DNA of 64,000 nt. Source: Pseudomonas arcuscaelestis (lineage in GTDB: Bacteria > Pseudomonadota > Gammaproteobacteria > Pseudomonadales > Pseudomonadaceae). The position numbers and the translations under genes were made by a program. Shown here piece by piece: positions 17,296 through 24,785 of this stretch (position 1 is its first letter; every line of letters begins with the position of its first letter). The notes beneath the pieces are model-generated. The model saw only the letters and a list, made by a program, of their open reading frames with translations, had not been told where the DNA came from and searched no databases. The stretch spans positions 186,001 to 250,000 of the forward strand of contig NZ_JACOPV010000010.1 in NCBI RefSeq assembly GCF_016881005.1. The letters run 5' to 3'.

Positions 17296-18618
17296 ATGTT
17301 CCGCCACCTCTGCCTGTTCCTTGCCTGTTTGCTTCCTGTCTTCGCCTATGGCGCCACCGATGAGTCGGTGCTGCTACGCATCCAGGGCTCCAATACCATT
17401 GGCGCAACGCTGGCCCCGGCGCTTGTCAAAGGCTTGCTGGAGGCCCAGGGAGCTGGTCAGATCAAGGTCGATTCGACCGCGACTGCCAATGAGATTCGCG
17501 TCCGGGCGGTTGATTCCCAGGGCCAGGCAATTCGTATCGATATTGCCGCCCACGGTTCCAGCACCGGCTTTACCGCGCTCAAAGCCGGCCAGGCAGATCT
17601 GGCTGCCGCTTCACGCCCGATCAAGCTCAACGAGCTGAGCGAGCTACGCGCACTGGGCGACTTGAACAGCACCAACGCTGAGCAGGTTATCGGCCTGGAT
17701 GGCGTCGCTGTGATTGTGCATCCCGACAACCCCCTGCCCCAATTGAGCACGGCTCAACTGGCAGGAATTTTTGCCGGAAAAATCACCACCTGGGACGAAT
17801 TGGGCCTGGGCAACGGCACAATCCATCTGTACGCCCGGGACGACCGCTCCGGTACATTCGAAACCTTCAAGGCACTGGTACTCGACCCGACCGCACAGCC
17901 CCTGGCGTCGACCGCGCAGCGCTTCGAGTCGGCGGATCAGTTGACCCGCGAGGTGCTGGCTGACCGCCAGGCCATAGGCTTCAGCAGCCTGGCCTCGGTA
18001 CATGGCGCCAAAGTGCTGGCTATAGCTGATGGCGCCTCGCGCGCCATGCTACCCAGCACCACATTGGTGGCCAGCGAGGACTATCCATTGTCCCGCCGCC
18101 TGTATTTCTATTTGCCTCCCCTGCAGCCTGCGCCGTGGGCCCAGGCACTGGTGGAATTTGCGCAAAGCCCGAAGGGGCAAGCCATCGTCACCGGTAATGG
18201 TTTTGTCGGCCAGCAAATCCATGCATCCAAAGTGCCGGCTACTGATGAGATGCCCACGTCTTATCGCACCTTGGCGCGCAATGCCCAACGCCTGTCGGTG
18301 AATTTCCGTTTTCAGGAAGGTAGCGCCAATCTCGACAACAAGGCGATGCGCGACGTTCAGCGCTTGGTCGAGTTTCTGCGCCACAACGACCAGCTGGACC
18401 GCGATGTGGTGTTGGTTGGCTTTGGCGATGCCAAGCCCGACCCCGAGCGTGCCAGCCTACTTTCTCGCCTGCGCGCCATGGCGGTACGCCGCGAGCTGAC
18501 CAAGCAAGGCGTCACGCTGCGCCAAGTGGTTGGCATGGGCGACGATCTGCCCGTAGCAACCAACTCAGACGAAGAAGGCCGAATCCGCAACCGACGGGTT
18601 GAAGTCTGGGTCTACTAA
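17296..18618 (+). CDS. PstS-like phosphate-binding protein fused to OmpA C-terminal domain
   Basis: Secreted protein of 440 residues. After a signal peptide (about residues 1-20, FAYGA) comes a PstS/PBP-like domain to about 290, with LLRIQGSNTIGA, the GSSTGFTALKAGQADLA phosphate-site region, ARDDRSGTFETFKALVLD and IGFSSLASVHGAK. The last 130 residues are an OmpA-type peptidoglycan-binding domain (VNFRFQEGSANLDNKA, VVLVGFGDAKPDPERASLLS, NSDEEGRIRNRRVEVWV). The protein should therefore hold a phosphate-type ligand while anchored to the cell wall. ATG 17296 is chosen at the signal peptide; GTG 17284 is an alternative. The Pho box just upstream indicates induction by phosphate starvation. No other pst gene is adjacent. 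Confidence 0.85.
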   Translation: MFRHLCLFLACLLPVFAYGATDESVLLRIQGSNTIGATLAPALVKGLLEAQGAGQIKVDSTATANEIRVRAVDSQGQAIRIDIAAHGSSTGFTALKAGQADLAAASRPIKLNELSELRALGDLNSTNAEQVIGLDGVAVIVHPDNPLPQLSTAQLAGIFAGKITTWDELGLGNGTIHLYARDDRSGTFETFKALVLDPTAQPLASTAQRFESADQLTREVLADRQAIGFSSLASVHGAKVLAIADGASRAMLPSTTLVASEDYPLSRRLYFYLPPLQPAPWAQALVEFAQSPKGQAIVTGNGFVGQQIHASKVPATDEMPTSYRTLARNAQRLSVNFRFQEGSANLDNKAMRDVQRLVEFLRHNDQLDRDVVLVGFGDAKPDPERASLLSRLRAMAVRRELTKQGVTLRQVVGMGDDLPVATNSDEEGRIRNRRVEVWVY

Positions 18619-18649
18619 ACCCCCAGCTACCCTGTGCAAATATTTGTTA

Positions 18650-18775
18650 CAGCCTCGATTGGGCGCACGCACTTATCGCAACTAGGCTTGGGTAAGTGAC
18701 GCCGGGCCCCTCTGACGGCTGCCAAGCCGCCATGTCGGAGTCACTGTTGCGAATCGCAACGACGACAATCAAGGA
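18650..18775 (+). ncRNA. structured leader of the terC gene, possible riboswitch
   Basis: The 160 bases before terC can fold into several hairpins: CACTTA with TAAGTG (18671-18697), a larger GTGAC/GTCAC-bounded element around GGCTGCCAAGCCGCC (about 18696-18745), and TTGCGAATCGCAA (18747-18759), followed by the AAGGAGG ribosome site. Genes of the TerC/Alx family are often controlled by the Mn2+-sensing yybP-ykoY riboswitch. I cannot confirm the conserved loops of that class here, so the assignment is tentative. Confidence 0.35.
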
Positions 18776-18782
18776 GGGGCGC

Positions 18783-19790
18783 ATGGCGGCTCTACAGGCA
18801 TTTCTCGACAACCAGTTCCTTGGCACCAGCATGTGGTTCTGGCTGGCATTCATTTCTATTGTTTTGACCCTGCTGATATTGGACCTGGGCGTTCTGCACC
18901 GCAAAGCTCACGAAATCGAAATGCGCGAAAGCCTGCTGTTGTACGCGGGCTATTTCAGTGTCGGCGTATTGTTCGGTGGGTGGATCTGGCTGGAGCTTGG
19001 CGCGCAATCTGCCCTGGAGTTCTACACCGGTTTTCTGGTGGAGCAATCATTGTCCATGGACAACGTGTTTGTCATGGCGATGATCTTCAGCTACTTCTCC
19101 ATTCCTCGCCTTTACCAGCACCGGGTATTGTTCTGGGGCATCCTCGGGGTGGTGGTATTGCGAGCAATCATGATCGGTGTCGGTAGCGCACTGGTGCAGG
19201 AGTTCGCCTGGATTCTCTATGTGTTCGGCGCCTTCCTGCTGATTACCGGCATCAAGATGTTGTTCTCTCGCGAGGAAGGTCACCCGGACCTGGCCAACAA
19301 TGCGGTGCTCAAGTTTGTGCGCCGCCACCTACGGGTTACCGATGACCTGCATGGCCCGCGTTTTTTTGTACGCATCAAGGCTGCCGGACAAAACAAGGCC
19401 GTGCTCTTTGCCACCCCCTTGTTCCTGGCGTTGGTGTTGATCGAGCTGGCCGACTTGGTATTTGCCGTAGACAGCGTGCCGGCAATCTTTGCCATCACTC
19501 AGGATCCATTCATTGTCTATACCTCGAACATCTTCGCCATTCTCGGGCTGCGCGCGCTGTATTTCGCCCTCGCGGCACTCATGCACCGTTTCGTCTACCT
19601 GAAATATGCGCTGGCCCTGGTACTGATCTTCATCGGTAGCAAGATCTTCTATCACGGCCTGATTGGAGCGGTGCCGGCGTGGCTGTCACTGAGCGTGACC
19701 TTGGGGCTCTTGACGGGTGGCGTGGTGCTGTCGCTGCTCAAGACCCGCGATCAACCACCGCACCCGGCAAACTCCAGTAACCACAAATGA
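18783..19790 (+). CDS. TerC/Alx-family integral membrane protein
   Basis: Polytopic inner-membrane protein of 335 residues, TerC family. Members handle metal ions; E. coli Alx and related proteins have been linked to Mn2+ export, and TerC to tellurite resistance. About nine hydrophobic helices are visible. The family's acidic motifs within membrane helices are intact: LLILDLGVLHRKAHE, EQSLSMDNVFVMAMIFSYF and ELADLVFAVDSVPAIFAITQDPF. ATG 18783 is preceded by AAGGAGG; the in-frame ATG at 18732 is rejected because it has no such site and would add a polar extension. The structured leader suggests metal- or pH-dependent control. Confidence 0.9.
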   Translation: MAALQAFLDNQFLGTSMWFWLAFISIVLTLLILDLGVLHRKAHEIEMRESLLLYAGYFSVGVLFGGWIWLELGAQSALEFYTGFLVEQSLSMDNVFVMAMIFSYFSIPRLYQHRVLFWGILGVVVLRAIMIGVGSALVQEFAWILYVFGAFLLITGIKMLFSREEGHPDLANNAVLKFVRRHLRVTDDLHGPRFFVRIKAAGQNKAVLFATPLFLALVLIELADLVFAVDSVPAIFAITQDPFIVYTSNIFAILGLRALYFALAALMHRFVYLKYALALVLIFIGSKIFYHGLIGAVPAWLSLSVTLGLLTGGVVLSLLKTRDQPPHPANSSNHK

Positions 19791-19792
19791 AA

Positions 19793-19814
19793 CAGGCCCG
19801 CAGTCGCGGACCTG
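19793..19814. terminator. hairpin after terC
   Basis: CAGG and CCTG enclose CCGC/GCGG in a short imperfect stem between the terC stop and the end of the convergent acyl-CoA dehydrogenase gene. Probable shared terminator, weakly supported. Confidence 0.4.
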
Positions 19815-19832
19815 GTACGCAAGGCGGGCAGA

Positions 19833-21062
19833 TCAATGCCCGCTACGCAGCATTTCCTTTGGTACGTATTTGCCGATTTCGTACTTGCCGATCGCGGCAC
19901 GGTGCACTTCGTCCGGACCGTCAGCCAGGCGTAGAGTTCGCTGCATTGCGTACATGTAGGCCAAGGGGAAATCACCACTTACCCCGGCACCGCCATGAAT
20001 CTGGATTGCCCGGTCGATGACTTTCAACGCCACATTCGGCGCCACTACCTTGATTTGCGCGATCTCACTGCGAGCCACTTTGTTACCTACGGTGTCCATC
20101 ATGTAGGCCGCTTTGAGCGTCAGCAGTCGAGCCATGTCTATTTCCATGCGCGAATCGGCGATCTTGTCGACATTACCCCCCAGGCGCGCCAACGGACGAC
20201 CGAATGCCGTGCGCTCCACAGAGCGCTTGCACATCAGTTCAAGGGCGCGCTCAGCCATGCCGATCGAGCGCATGCAATGGTGAATTCGTCCAGGGCCCAG
20301 ACGTCCCTGGGCAATCTCGAAACCGCGTCCTTCGCCCAGCAGTACGTTTTCGTAAGGCACCCGCACATTTTCGAACAGCACCTCGGCGTGGCCATGGGGT
20401 GCGTCGTCATAACCGAACACCGGCAGCGGACGAACAATTTTCACGCCCGGGGTATCGGTGGGAACCAGAATCATCGAATGTTGTTGATGGCGCGGCCCCT
20501 CCGGATTGCTCAAGCCCATGAAGATCATGATCTTGCAACGTGGATCGCAAGCACCTGAAGTCCACCATTTGCGCCCGTTGATCACCCATTCATCACCGTC
20601 GCGCACTGCTCGGGCGGCCATATTGGTGGCATCCGAAGACGCTACATCGGGCTCCGTCATGGCAAATGCGGAACGGATATCGCCGCGCAGTAGCGGTTCC
20701 AGCCACTGGCGTTTCTGCGCCTCGTTGGCGTAACGCACCAGTACTTCCATGTTGCCAGTGTCCGGGGCCGAGCAGTTGAATGGTTCCGGACCCAACAGCG
20801 ACCGGCCCATGATCTCGGCCAGCGGCGCATATTCCAGATTGGTCAGCCCCGCGCCCAGTTCCGATTCGGGCAGAAACAGGTTCCACAGACCTTCAGCCTT
20901 GGCCTTGTTCTTCAATGTTTCCATGATTGCGGTGGGCTGCCAGCGATCGCCCTCGGCGACTTCACGCTCGAACACCGCCTCGGCGGGATAGACATAAGCA
21001 TCCATGAACGCAGTGACGCGTTCACGCAGCGCCTGAACCTTGGGTGAATAGGCAAAATCCAT
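19833..21062 (-). CDS. acyl-CoA dehydrogenase
   Basis: Flavoprotein of 409 residues that should oxidise an acyl-CoA to the 2-enoyl-CoA. The family signatures are present: FAMTEPDVASSDATNM (substrate and FAD contact), WWTSGACDPRCK, GRGFEIAQGRLGPGRIHHCMRSIG, and near the C-terminus IQIHGGAGVSGDFPLAYMYAMQRTLRLADGPDEVH, where the catalytic Glu lies in the D/EGxxEVH region (here DGPDEVH supplies a Glu). The sequence resembles the ACAD10/11-type dehydrogenases, which act on longer or unusual acyl chains. It is divergent from a LysR-type gene 140 bases away, which may control it. Confidence 0.9.
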   Translation of the reverse strand: MDFAYSPKVQALRERVTAFMDAYVYPAEAVFEREVAEGDRWQPTAIMETLKNKAKAEGLWNLFLPESELGAGLTNLEYAPLAEIMGRSLLGPEPFNCSAPDTGNMEVLVRYANEAQKRQWLEPLLRGDIRSAFAMTEPDVASSDATNMAARAVRDGDEWVINGRKWWTSGACDPRCKIMIFMGLSNPEGPRHQQHSMILVPTDTPGVKIVRPLPVFGYDDAPHGHAEVLFENVRVPYENVLLGEGRGFEIAQGRLGPGRIHHCMRSIGMAERALELMCKRSVERTAFGRPLARLGGNVDKIADSRMEIDMARLLTLKAAYMMDTVGNKVARSEIAQIKVVAPNVALKVIDRAIQIHGGAGVSGDFPLAYMYAMQRTLRLADGPDEVHRAAIGKYEIGKYVPKEMLRSGH

Positions 21063-21152
21063 TGGCAGTACCTTCTGTGGAAAGGGGATCTGAACAAGAG
21101 CCTAGATCAACGAGTAAAATCCACCTAGTCTATTCTCGGCGTGTATAAACAT

Positions 21153-21169
21153 TCATAACCAATATATGA
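21153..21169. promoter_or_regulatory. inverted repeat TCATA-N7-TATGA, possible LysR site
   Basis: The repeat lies in the 140-base divergent region between the acyl-CoA dehydrogenase and the LysR-type gene, 34 bases before the latter's start. Its size and place suit an autoregulatory LysR operator, but the flanks are AT-rich and chance is possible. Confidence 0.35.
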
Positions 21170-21202
21170 TTCACCCATAACATCAACAAAAGAGCAGCGC
21201 CC

Positions 21203-22138
21203 ATGAACCTGAGCAAGGTCGACCTCAATCTGTTCATCGTCTTCGATGCCATCTACACCGAAGCCAACCTGACCCGTGCCGGGCAGATTGTCGGCATTAC
21301 CCAGCCTGCGGTGTCCAATGCCTTGGCGCGCTTGCGTGAAACCTTCAATGATCCGCTGTTCGTGCGTACCGCTCAGGGCATGGTGCCTACGCCAATGGCC
21401 CAAAACATCATTGGTCCGGTGCGCAATGCCTTGTCGCTGCTGCGTGTATCGGTGCAAGAGAGCCGCATCTTCAACCCCCTGCAGGCGAACAAAACCTTCC
21501 GTATCAGCATGACTGACCTCACCGAAGCGGTGATTCTGCCGCCACTGTTCCAGCGACTCCGTCGCCTGGCCCCGGCGGTAATAATTGAAAGCTTCCTGTG
21601 CAAGCGCCGCGAGACCACCAAGGAGTTGGCTGCCGGGCGCCTGGATTTTGCCGTTGATGCGCCGCTTAACACCGATCCGCAGGTGCGTCACGTCAAGCTG
21701 ATGCAGGACCAGTACGTGTGTGCCATGCGCCACGGCCACCCGATGACCAAAGAAAAACTCAGCTTGGAAGACTATCTGGGCTTGACCCACATTCATATTT
21801 CCAGTCGACGCAACGGTTTGGGCTATGTCGACCTGGCGCTGGGAAAAATGGGCGTACAGCGCAAGATCGCCCTGCGCTCACAGCATTACCTGATGGCTTC
21901 CCAGGTACTGCAGCAAACCGATATGGTGATGACGGTGCCGGAGCGGTTCGCCCGGCGTCACCAACTCAACTACCTGAGCCTGCCGGTGAGTGGCGTACCG
22001 CCGCTGGAAACGCACCTGTACTGGCATGAAAGCACCGACCAGGACCCCGCCAACCGTTGGATGCGCGAACAGATTATCGAGTTGTGCCAGACGGTGGTCG
22101 CTCAAGATGAGCGCGCGGCCGAGGCTGAATCTCGTTAG
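21203..22138 (+). CDS. LysR-family transcriptional regulator
   Basis: Regulator of 311 residues. Residues 1-65 form the LysR winged helix (LNLFIVFDAIYTEANLTRAGQIVGITQPAVSNALARLRETFNDPLFVRT), with the typical recognition helix QPAVSNAL and the PLFVRTAQGMVPTP linker. The rest is a periplasmic-binding-fold effector domain (DFAVDAPLN, YLMASQVLQQTDMVMTVPERFA). The inducer is unknown. Divergent orientation points to the acyl-CoA dehydrogenase at 19833-21062 as the likely target; liuR-mvaB downstream have their own promoter. Confidence 0.9.
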   Translation: MNLSKVDLNLFIVFDAIYTEANLTRAGQIVGITQPAVSNALARLRETFNDPLFVRTAQGMVPTPMAQNIIGPVRNALSLLRVSVQESRIFNPLQANKTFRISMTDLTEAVILPPLFQRLRRLAPAVIIESFLCKRRETTKELAAGRLDFAVDAPLNTDPQVRHVKLMQDQYVCAMRHGHPMTKEKLSLEDYLGLTHIHISSRRNGLGYVDLALGKMGVQRKIALRSQHYLMASQVLQQTDMVMTVPERFARRHQLNYLSLPVSGVPPLETHLYWHESTDQDPANRWMREQIIELCQTVVAQDERAAEAESR

Positions 22139-22187
22139 CCGCGGGCCAGACCAGTAACACTCGACACAAGCAACGTCGCAAGACGCG

Positions 22188-22205
22188 CTTGACGTATACG
22201 TCAAG
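22188..22205. promoter_or_regulatory. LiuR operator within the liuR promoter
   Basis: CTTGACGTATACGTCAAG is a perfect 18-base palindrome 42 bases before liuR. Its left arm supplies a -35 (TTGACG, 22189-22194), and a weak -10 (TAGGTT region, about 22213-22218) follows at about 18-19 bases. An operator lodged in a long spacer is the hallmark of MerR-family promoters, and TTGACG-type palindromes are known for LiuR. Confidence 0.8.
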
Positions 22206-22246
22206 CTGCAATTAGGTTAGCTCATGCCCTTTTCCCGAGCCTGACC

Positions 22247-22648
22247 ATGAGCAGCCAGACCTACAGCATTTCCGACCTGTCCCGTGAGCTGGATATCACT
22301 ACCCGTGCTATTCGCTTCTATGAAGAGCAAGGCTTGCTCAGCCCCGAACGCCGGGGGCTGGAGCGGGTTTATTCCGCCCGTGACAAAGTAAGCCTGAAGC
22401 TCATACTGCGCGGCAAGCGTATCGGCTTTTCCTTGGCCGAGTGCCGCGAGCTGATCGAACTCTATGATCCGACCAGCGGCAACCTCAAACAATTGCACAG
22501 CATGTTGGCCAAAATTTCCGAACGTCGGGCTCAGCTCGAACAGCAATTGCTAGATATTCAGCAGATGCAACTGGAGCTGGACACTGCTGAAGAGCGCTGC
22601 GAACAAGCGCTGGCCACCACCTTGAAGAACCAGAACAACAGCCACTGA
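22247..22648 (+). CDS. liuR: LiuR, MerR-family regulator of branched-chain amino acid degradation
   Basis: MerR-family regulator of 133 residues. The N-terminal winged helix is typical (YSISDLSRELDITTRAIRFYEEQGLLSPERRG), followed by the coiled dimerisation helix (about residues 80-125). There is no C-terminal metal-binding cysteine pair, which separates it from CueR/CadR types. LiuR represses the leucine/isovalerate genes and is thought to respond to pathway intermediates. The mvaB gene starts 19 bases downstream, so the two form an operon, and the palindrome upstream suggests autoregulation. The remaining liu genes (acyl-CoA dehydrogenase, carboxylase subunits, hydratase) are not in this window. 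Confidence 0.88.
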   Translation: MSSQTYSISDLSRELDITTRAIRFYEEQGLLSPERRGLERVYSARDKVSLKLILRGKRIGFSLAECRELIELYDPTSGNLKQLHSMLAKISERRAQLEQQLLDIQQMQLELDTAEERCEQALATTLKNQNNSH

Positions 22649-22667
22649 GCCCCGAGGAATTTGCGCC

Positions 22668-23567
22668 ATGTCATTGCCTGAAAAAGTCCGCCTGGTCGAA
22701 GTCGGCCCTCGCGACGGCCTGCAGAACGAAGCACAGCCAATCAGCGTGGCCGATAAAGTCCGCCTGGTGGATGATTTGACCGCCGCGGGCCTCTCCTACA
22801 TTGAAGTAGGCAGCTTCGTCTCACCCAAGTGGGTGCCGCAAATGGCAGGTTCTGCCGAGGTGTTCGCCAATATTCGCCAGCAACCAGGTGTTACCTACGC
22901 AGCGTTGGCGCCGAACCTGCGTGGATTCGAAGATGCCCTTGCCGCTGGTGTGAAGGAAGTGGCGGTGTTCGCTGCGGCATCCGAAGCTTTTTCCCAGCGC
23001 AACATCAACTGCTCCATCAGCGAGAGCCTGGCGCGTTTCGCCCCGATCATGGACGCTGCTCGACAGCACGGCGTGCGTGTGCGTGGTTATGTGTCCTGCG
23101 TACTGGGCTGTCCCTATGAAGGTGCAGTCAGCGCCGAGCAGGTAGCACCTGTCGCTCGGGAGCTGTTCGAGATGGGCTGCTATGAAGTGTCGTTGGGCGA
23201 CACCATCGGTACCGGCACCCCAGGCTCCACCCGCCGCCTGTTTGAGGTGGTCGCAGCCCATGTGCCTCGCGCGCAGTTGGCCGGGCACTTTCATGACACT
23301 TACGGCCAGGCACTGGCAAACATCTATGCCAGCCTGCTTGAAGGCATCACTGTATTCGACAGTTCTGTCGCTGGGCTGGGTGGCTGTCCCTACGCCAAAG
23401 GCGCCAGCGGTAACGTCGCCAGTGAGGATGTGCTTTATATGCTCCAGGGCCTGGGTATCGAAACCGGTATCAACCTGGAGCAGTTAATCGACGCGGGCTC
23501 GCGGATCAGCACTGTTTTGGGTCGTACCAGTGGCTCCCGCGTAGCACGCGCCCGTCTCGCGCAATAA
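22668..23567 (+). CDS. mvaB: hydroxymethylglutaryl-CoA lyase
   Basis: TIM-barrel enzyme of 299 residues that splits HMG-CoA into acetyl-CoA and acetoacetate, the last step of leucine breakdown. Visible active-site pieces are VEVGPRDGLQNE (Arg and Asp), SCVLGCPYEG, FHDTYGQALANI (metal-binding His) and the family signature with catalytic Cys, GLGGCPYAKGASGNVASEDV. Downstream of liuR in one operon. In P. putida this gene directly precedes the crcY RNA gene, as here. Confidence 0.95.
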   Translation: MSLPEKVRLVEVGPRDGLQNEAQPISVADKVRLVDDLTAAGLSYIEVGSFVSPKWVPQMAGSAEVFANIRQQPGVTYAALAPNLRGFEDALAAGVKEVAVFAAASEAFSQRNINCSISESLARFAPIMDAARQHGVRVRGYVSCVLGCPYEGAVSAEQVAPVARELFEMGCYEVSLGDTIGTGTPGSTRRLFEVVAAHVPRAQLAGHFHDTYGQALANIYASLLEGITVFDSSVAGLGGCPYAKGASGNVASEDVLYMLQGLGIETGINLEQLIDAGSRISTVLGRTSGSRVARARLAQ

Positions 23568-23587
23568 CCTGCTCAGCCCACCGGGGG

Positions 23588-23628
23588 TGTTACCGCCCCC
23601 GCACTTTCCAGCGAAAAACCGGGTAACA
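23588..23628. promoter_or_regulatory. possible CbrB-binding half-sites upstream of crcY
   Basis: TGTTAC (23588-23593) and GTAACA (23623-23628) form an inverted pair 80-120 bases before the sigma54 promoter. CbrB activates crcZ/crcY from TGTTAC/GTAACA-type sites; the 29-base gap is wider than I recall for a single site, so these may be halves of two sites. GTGTTACC also overlaps a GC-rich segment right after mvaB. Confidence 0.4.
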
Positions 23629-23708
23629 CGGAAACAAATCGACAAATCCTCGCGTACCAATTTCTTGCCTAAATTCCTAACTCATTGATTTAGATGACTT
23701 TTTAAACG

Positions 23709-23725
23709 TTGGCACGGCATCTGCT
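23709..23725 (+). promoter_or_regulatory. sigma54 promoter of crcY
   Basis: TTGGCACGGCATCTGCT matches the -24/-12 consensus (TGGCAC-N5-TTGC) with GG at 23711-23712 and GC at 23723-23724, exactly 12 bases apart. The -12 element reads CTGC instead of TTGC. The start of transcription should lie near 23735. Confidence 0.88.
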
Positions 23726-23734
23726 ATATCTTTG

Positions 23735-24105
23735 GTACAAGAACAACAAAAATACGAAACACCTAATAAAAATAAGACGTAACGACTCTGACATAACAAG
23801 AACAACACGACAGAGACGCAGCTAACAGATTTTTTTGGAGAGGATGTGCTTTCCTGGGGTTCGCCCCCGCAACCTGACAGAAAACAATAAAACTACCCTG
23901 AGGTAGCGAAGGTCACGGTTGGATCAGTAATGATGAGAGTAGATCAGCGCTCAAAAAAATACGTTTGCTCTTGATCCCGGATGGGGATCGCCAGTGACAA
24001 GAGGCAACGGTCGCCAAAAACAATAATAGGCCGCCCTCCAATAACAAAAAAAGAGCACGCAACAATCTTTGAGGGGAGCTTAGGCTCCCCTCAGTGCTTT
24101 CTGTC
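23735..24105 (+). ncRNA. crcY: CrcY, Hfq/Crc-sequestering small RNA
   Basis: Regulatory RNA of about 370 bases that titrates Hfq (with Crc) away from mRNAs and so relieves catabolite repression. Evidence: a sigma54 promoter immediately upstream; six A-rich motifs of the AANAANAA type at about 23739, 23765, 23795, 23881, 24016 and 24040; no coding frame; a strong terminator hairpin at 24071-24092 followed by a T-rich run. The location between mvaB and an mgtC-type gene is that of crcY in P. putida (reported length about 368). Both ends are inferred to within a few bases. Transcription should depend on CbrAB. Confidence 0.92.
24071..24092. terminator. terminator shared by crcY and the mgtC-type gene
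   Basis: GAGGGGAGC and GCTCCCCTC pair perfectly over nine bases around a four-base loop (TTAG). A T-rich stretch follows on the plus strand and CTTTTTTTG lies downstream on the minus strand (24046-24052), so it can serve both RNAs. It overlaps the stop codon of the mgtC-type gene by two bases. Confidence 0.85.
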
Positions 24106-24639
24106 TTCCTTGTTTTCGTCCTCGTTTTCGTCCTCGTTTTCATCCTTGTCAGTTTCCAGCTTGTCCACCACCCAAGGCATGACCCCCAGTACCAGCAGCG
24201 CCAATAGCGTGCTGATGACGGCGGTAGCTTCACGCCCCATACCGGCGGCTACGCCAATGGCAGCGGTCATCCATAACCCGGCAGCCGTGGTCAGCCCTTT
24301 GACATGACTGGCATCTTCCTGATCCCGCCCTTTGAGTATGGTGCCTGCGCCAAGAAAGCCGATACCGGCAACGATGCCCTGCACCACCCGGCTCAAGCCC
24401 GCATCATCGACCCCGGCCATCCGCGGCACCAGGACGAACAGCGCCGCCCCCATTGCCACTAGCATGTGCGTGCGCACTCCGGCTGCCTTGCCCTTCAGTT
24501 CACGCTCAAAGCCCAGCACAGCCCCTAGCAGAGCGGCCATGAGCATGCGCACCGTGACCTGGGTCAGTTGCTTGGCATCATTGATGTCGGCGAACTCGGC
24601 TACCAGGGTCAACCAGACTTGCTGCCACCAGATGTCCAT
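24091..24639 (-). CDS. MgtC/SapB-family membrane protein with acidic tail
   Basis: Inner-membrane protein of 182 residues. The MgtC/SapB N-terminal domain has about four to five helices with the conserved motifs ALLGAVLGFERELKGKAAGVRTHMLVAMGAALF and GIGFLGAGTILKGRD...VKGLTTAAGLWMTAAIG. The large soluble C-terminal domain of virulence-type MgtC is absent; instead the protein ends in a short tail of Asp, Glu, Asn and Lys encoded by an imperfect 12-base tandem repeat (about 24112-24147). Its role is unclear; family members affect Mg2+ homeostasis and acid tolerance. In P. putida the gene flanks crcY. Confidence 0.88.
   Translation of the reverse strand: MDIWWQQVWLTLVAEFADINDAKQLTQVTVRMLMAALLGAVLGFERELKGKAAGVRTHMLVAMGAALFVLVPRMAGVDDAGLSRVVQGIVAGIGFLGAGTILKGRDQEDASHVKGLTTAAGLWMTAAIGVAAGMGREATAVISTLLALLVLGVMPWVVDKLETDKDENEDENEDENKEDRKH
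24112..24147. repeat. 12-base tandem repeat in the mgtC-type gene
   Basis: Three near-identical 12-base units (GTTTTCGTCCTC type on the plus strand) encode repeated DENE-like tetrapeptides in the C-terminal tail. Such repeats can change copy number by slippage without shifting frame. Confidence 0.75.
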
Positions 24640-24785
24640 CGACGTAGTCCGTATTCAACGAGGGTTAATGCATGGACCACAGGCTACGGCTAAAAGTGCT
24701 GCACATACCGTTGATCGGTTTGCCCCAGTAACCGCGCACCCGCAGGAGTCCAAATCCGTAACTCCGACGGTCCGAGGACGCTGAC

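Noticed and set aside
18732..18782. Earlier in-frame ATG for the TerC-family gene
   Set aside because: It lacks a ribosome site, lies in the structured leader and would add a polar extension before the first helix; AAGGAGG supports 18783.
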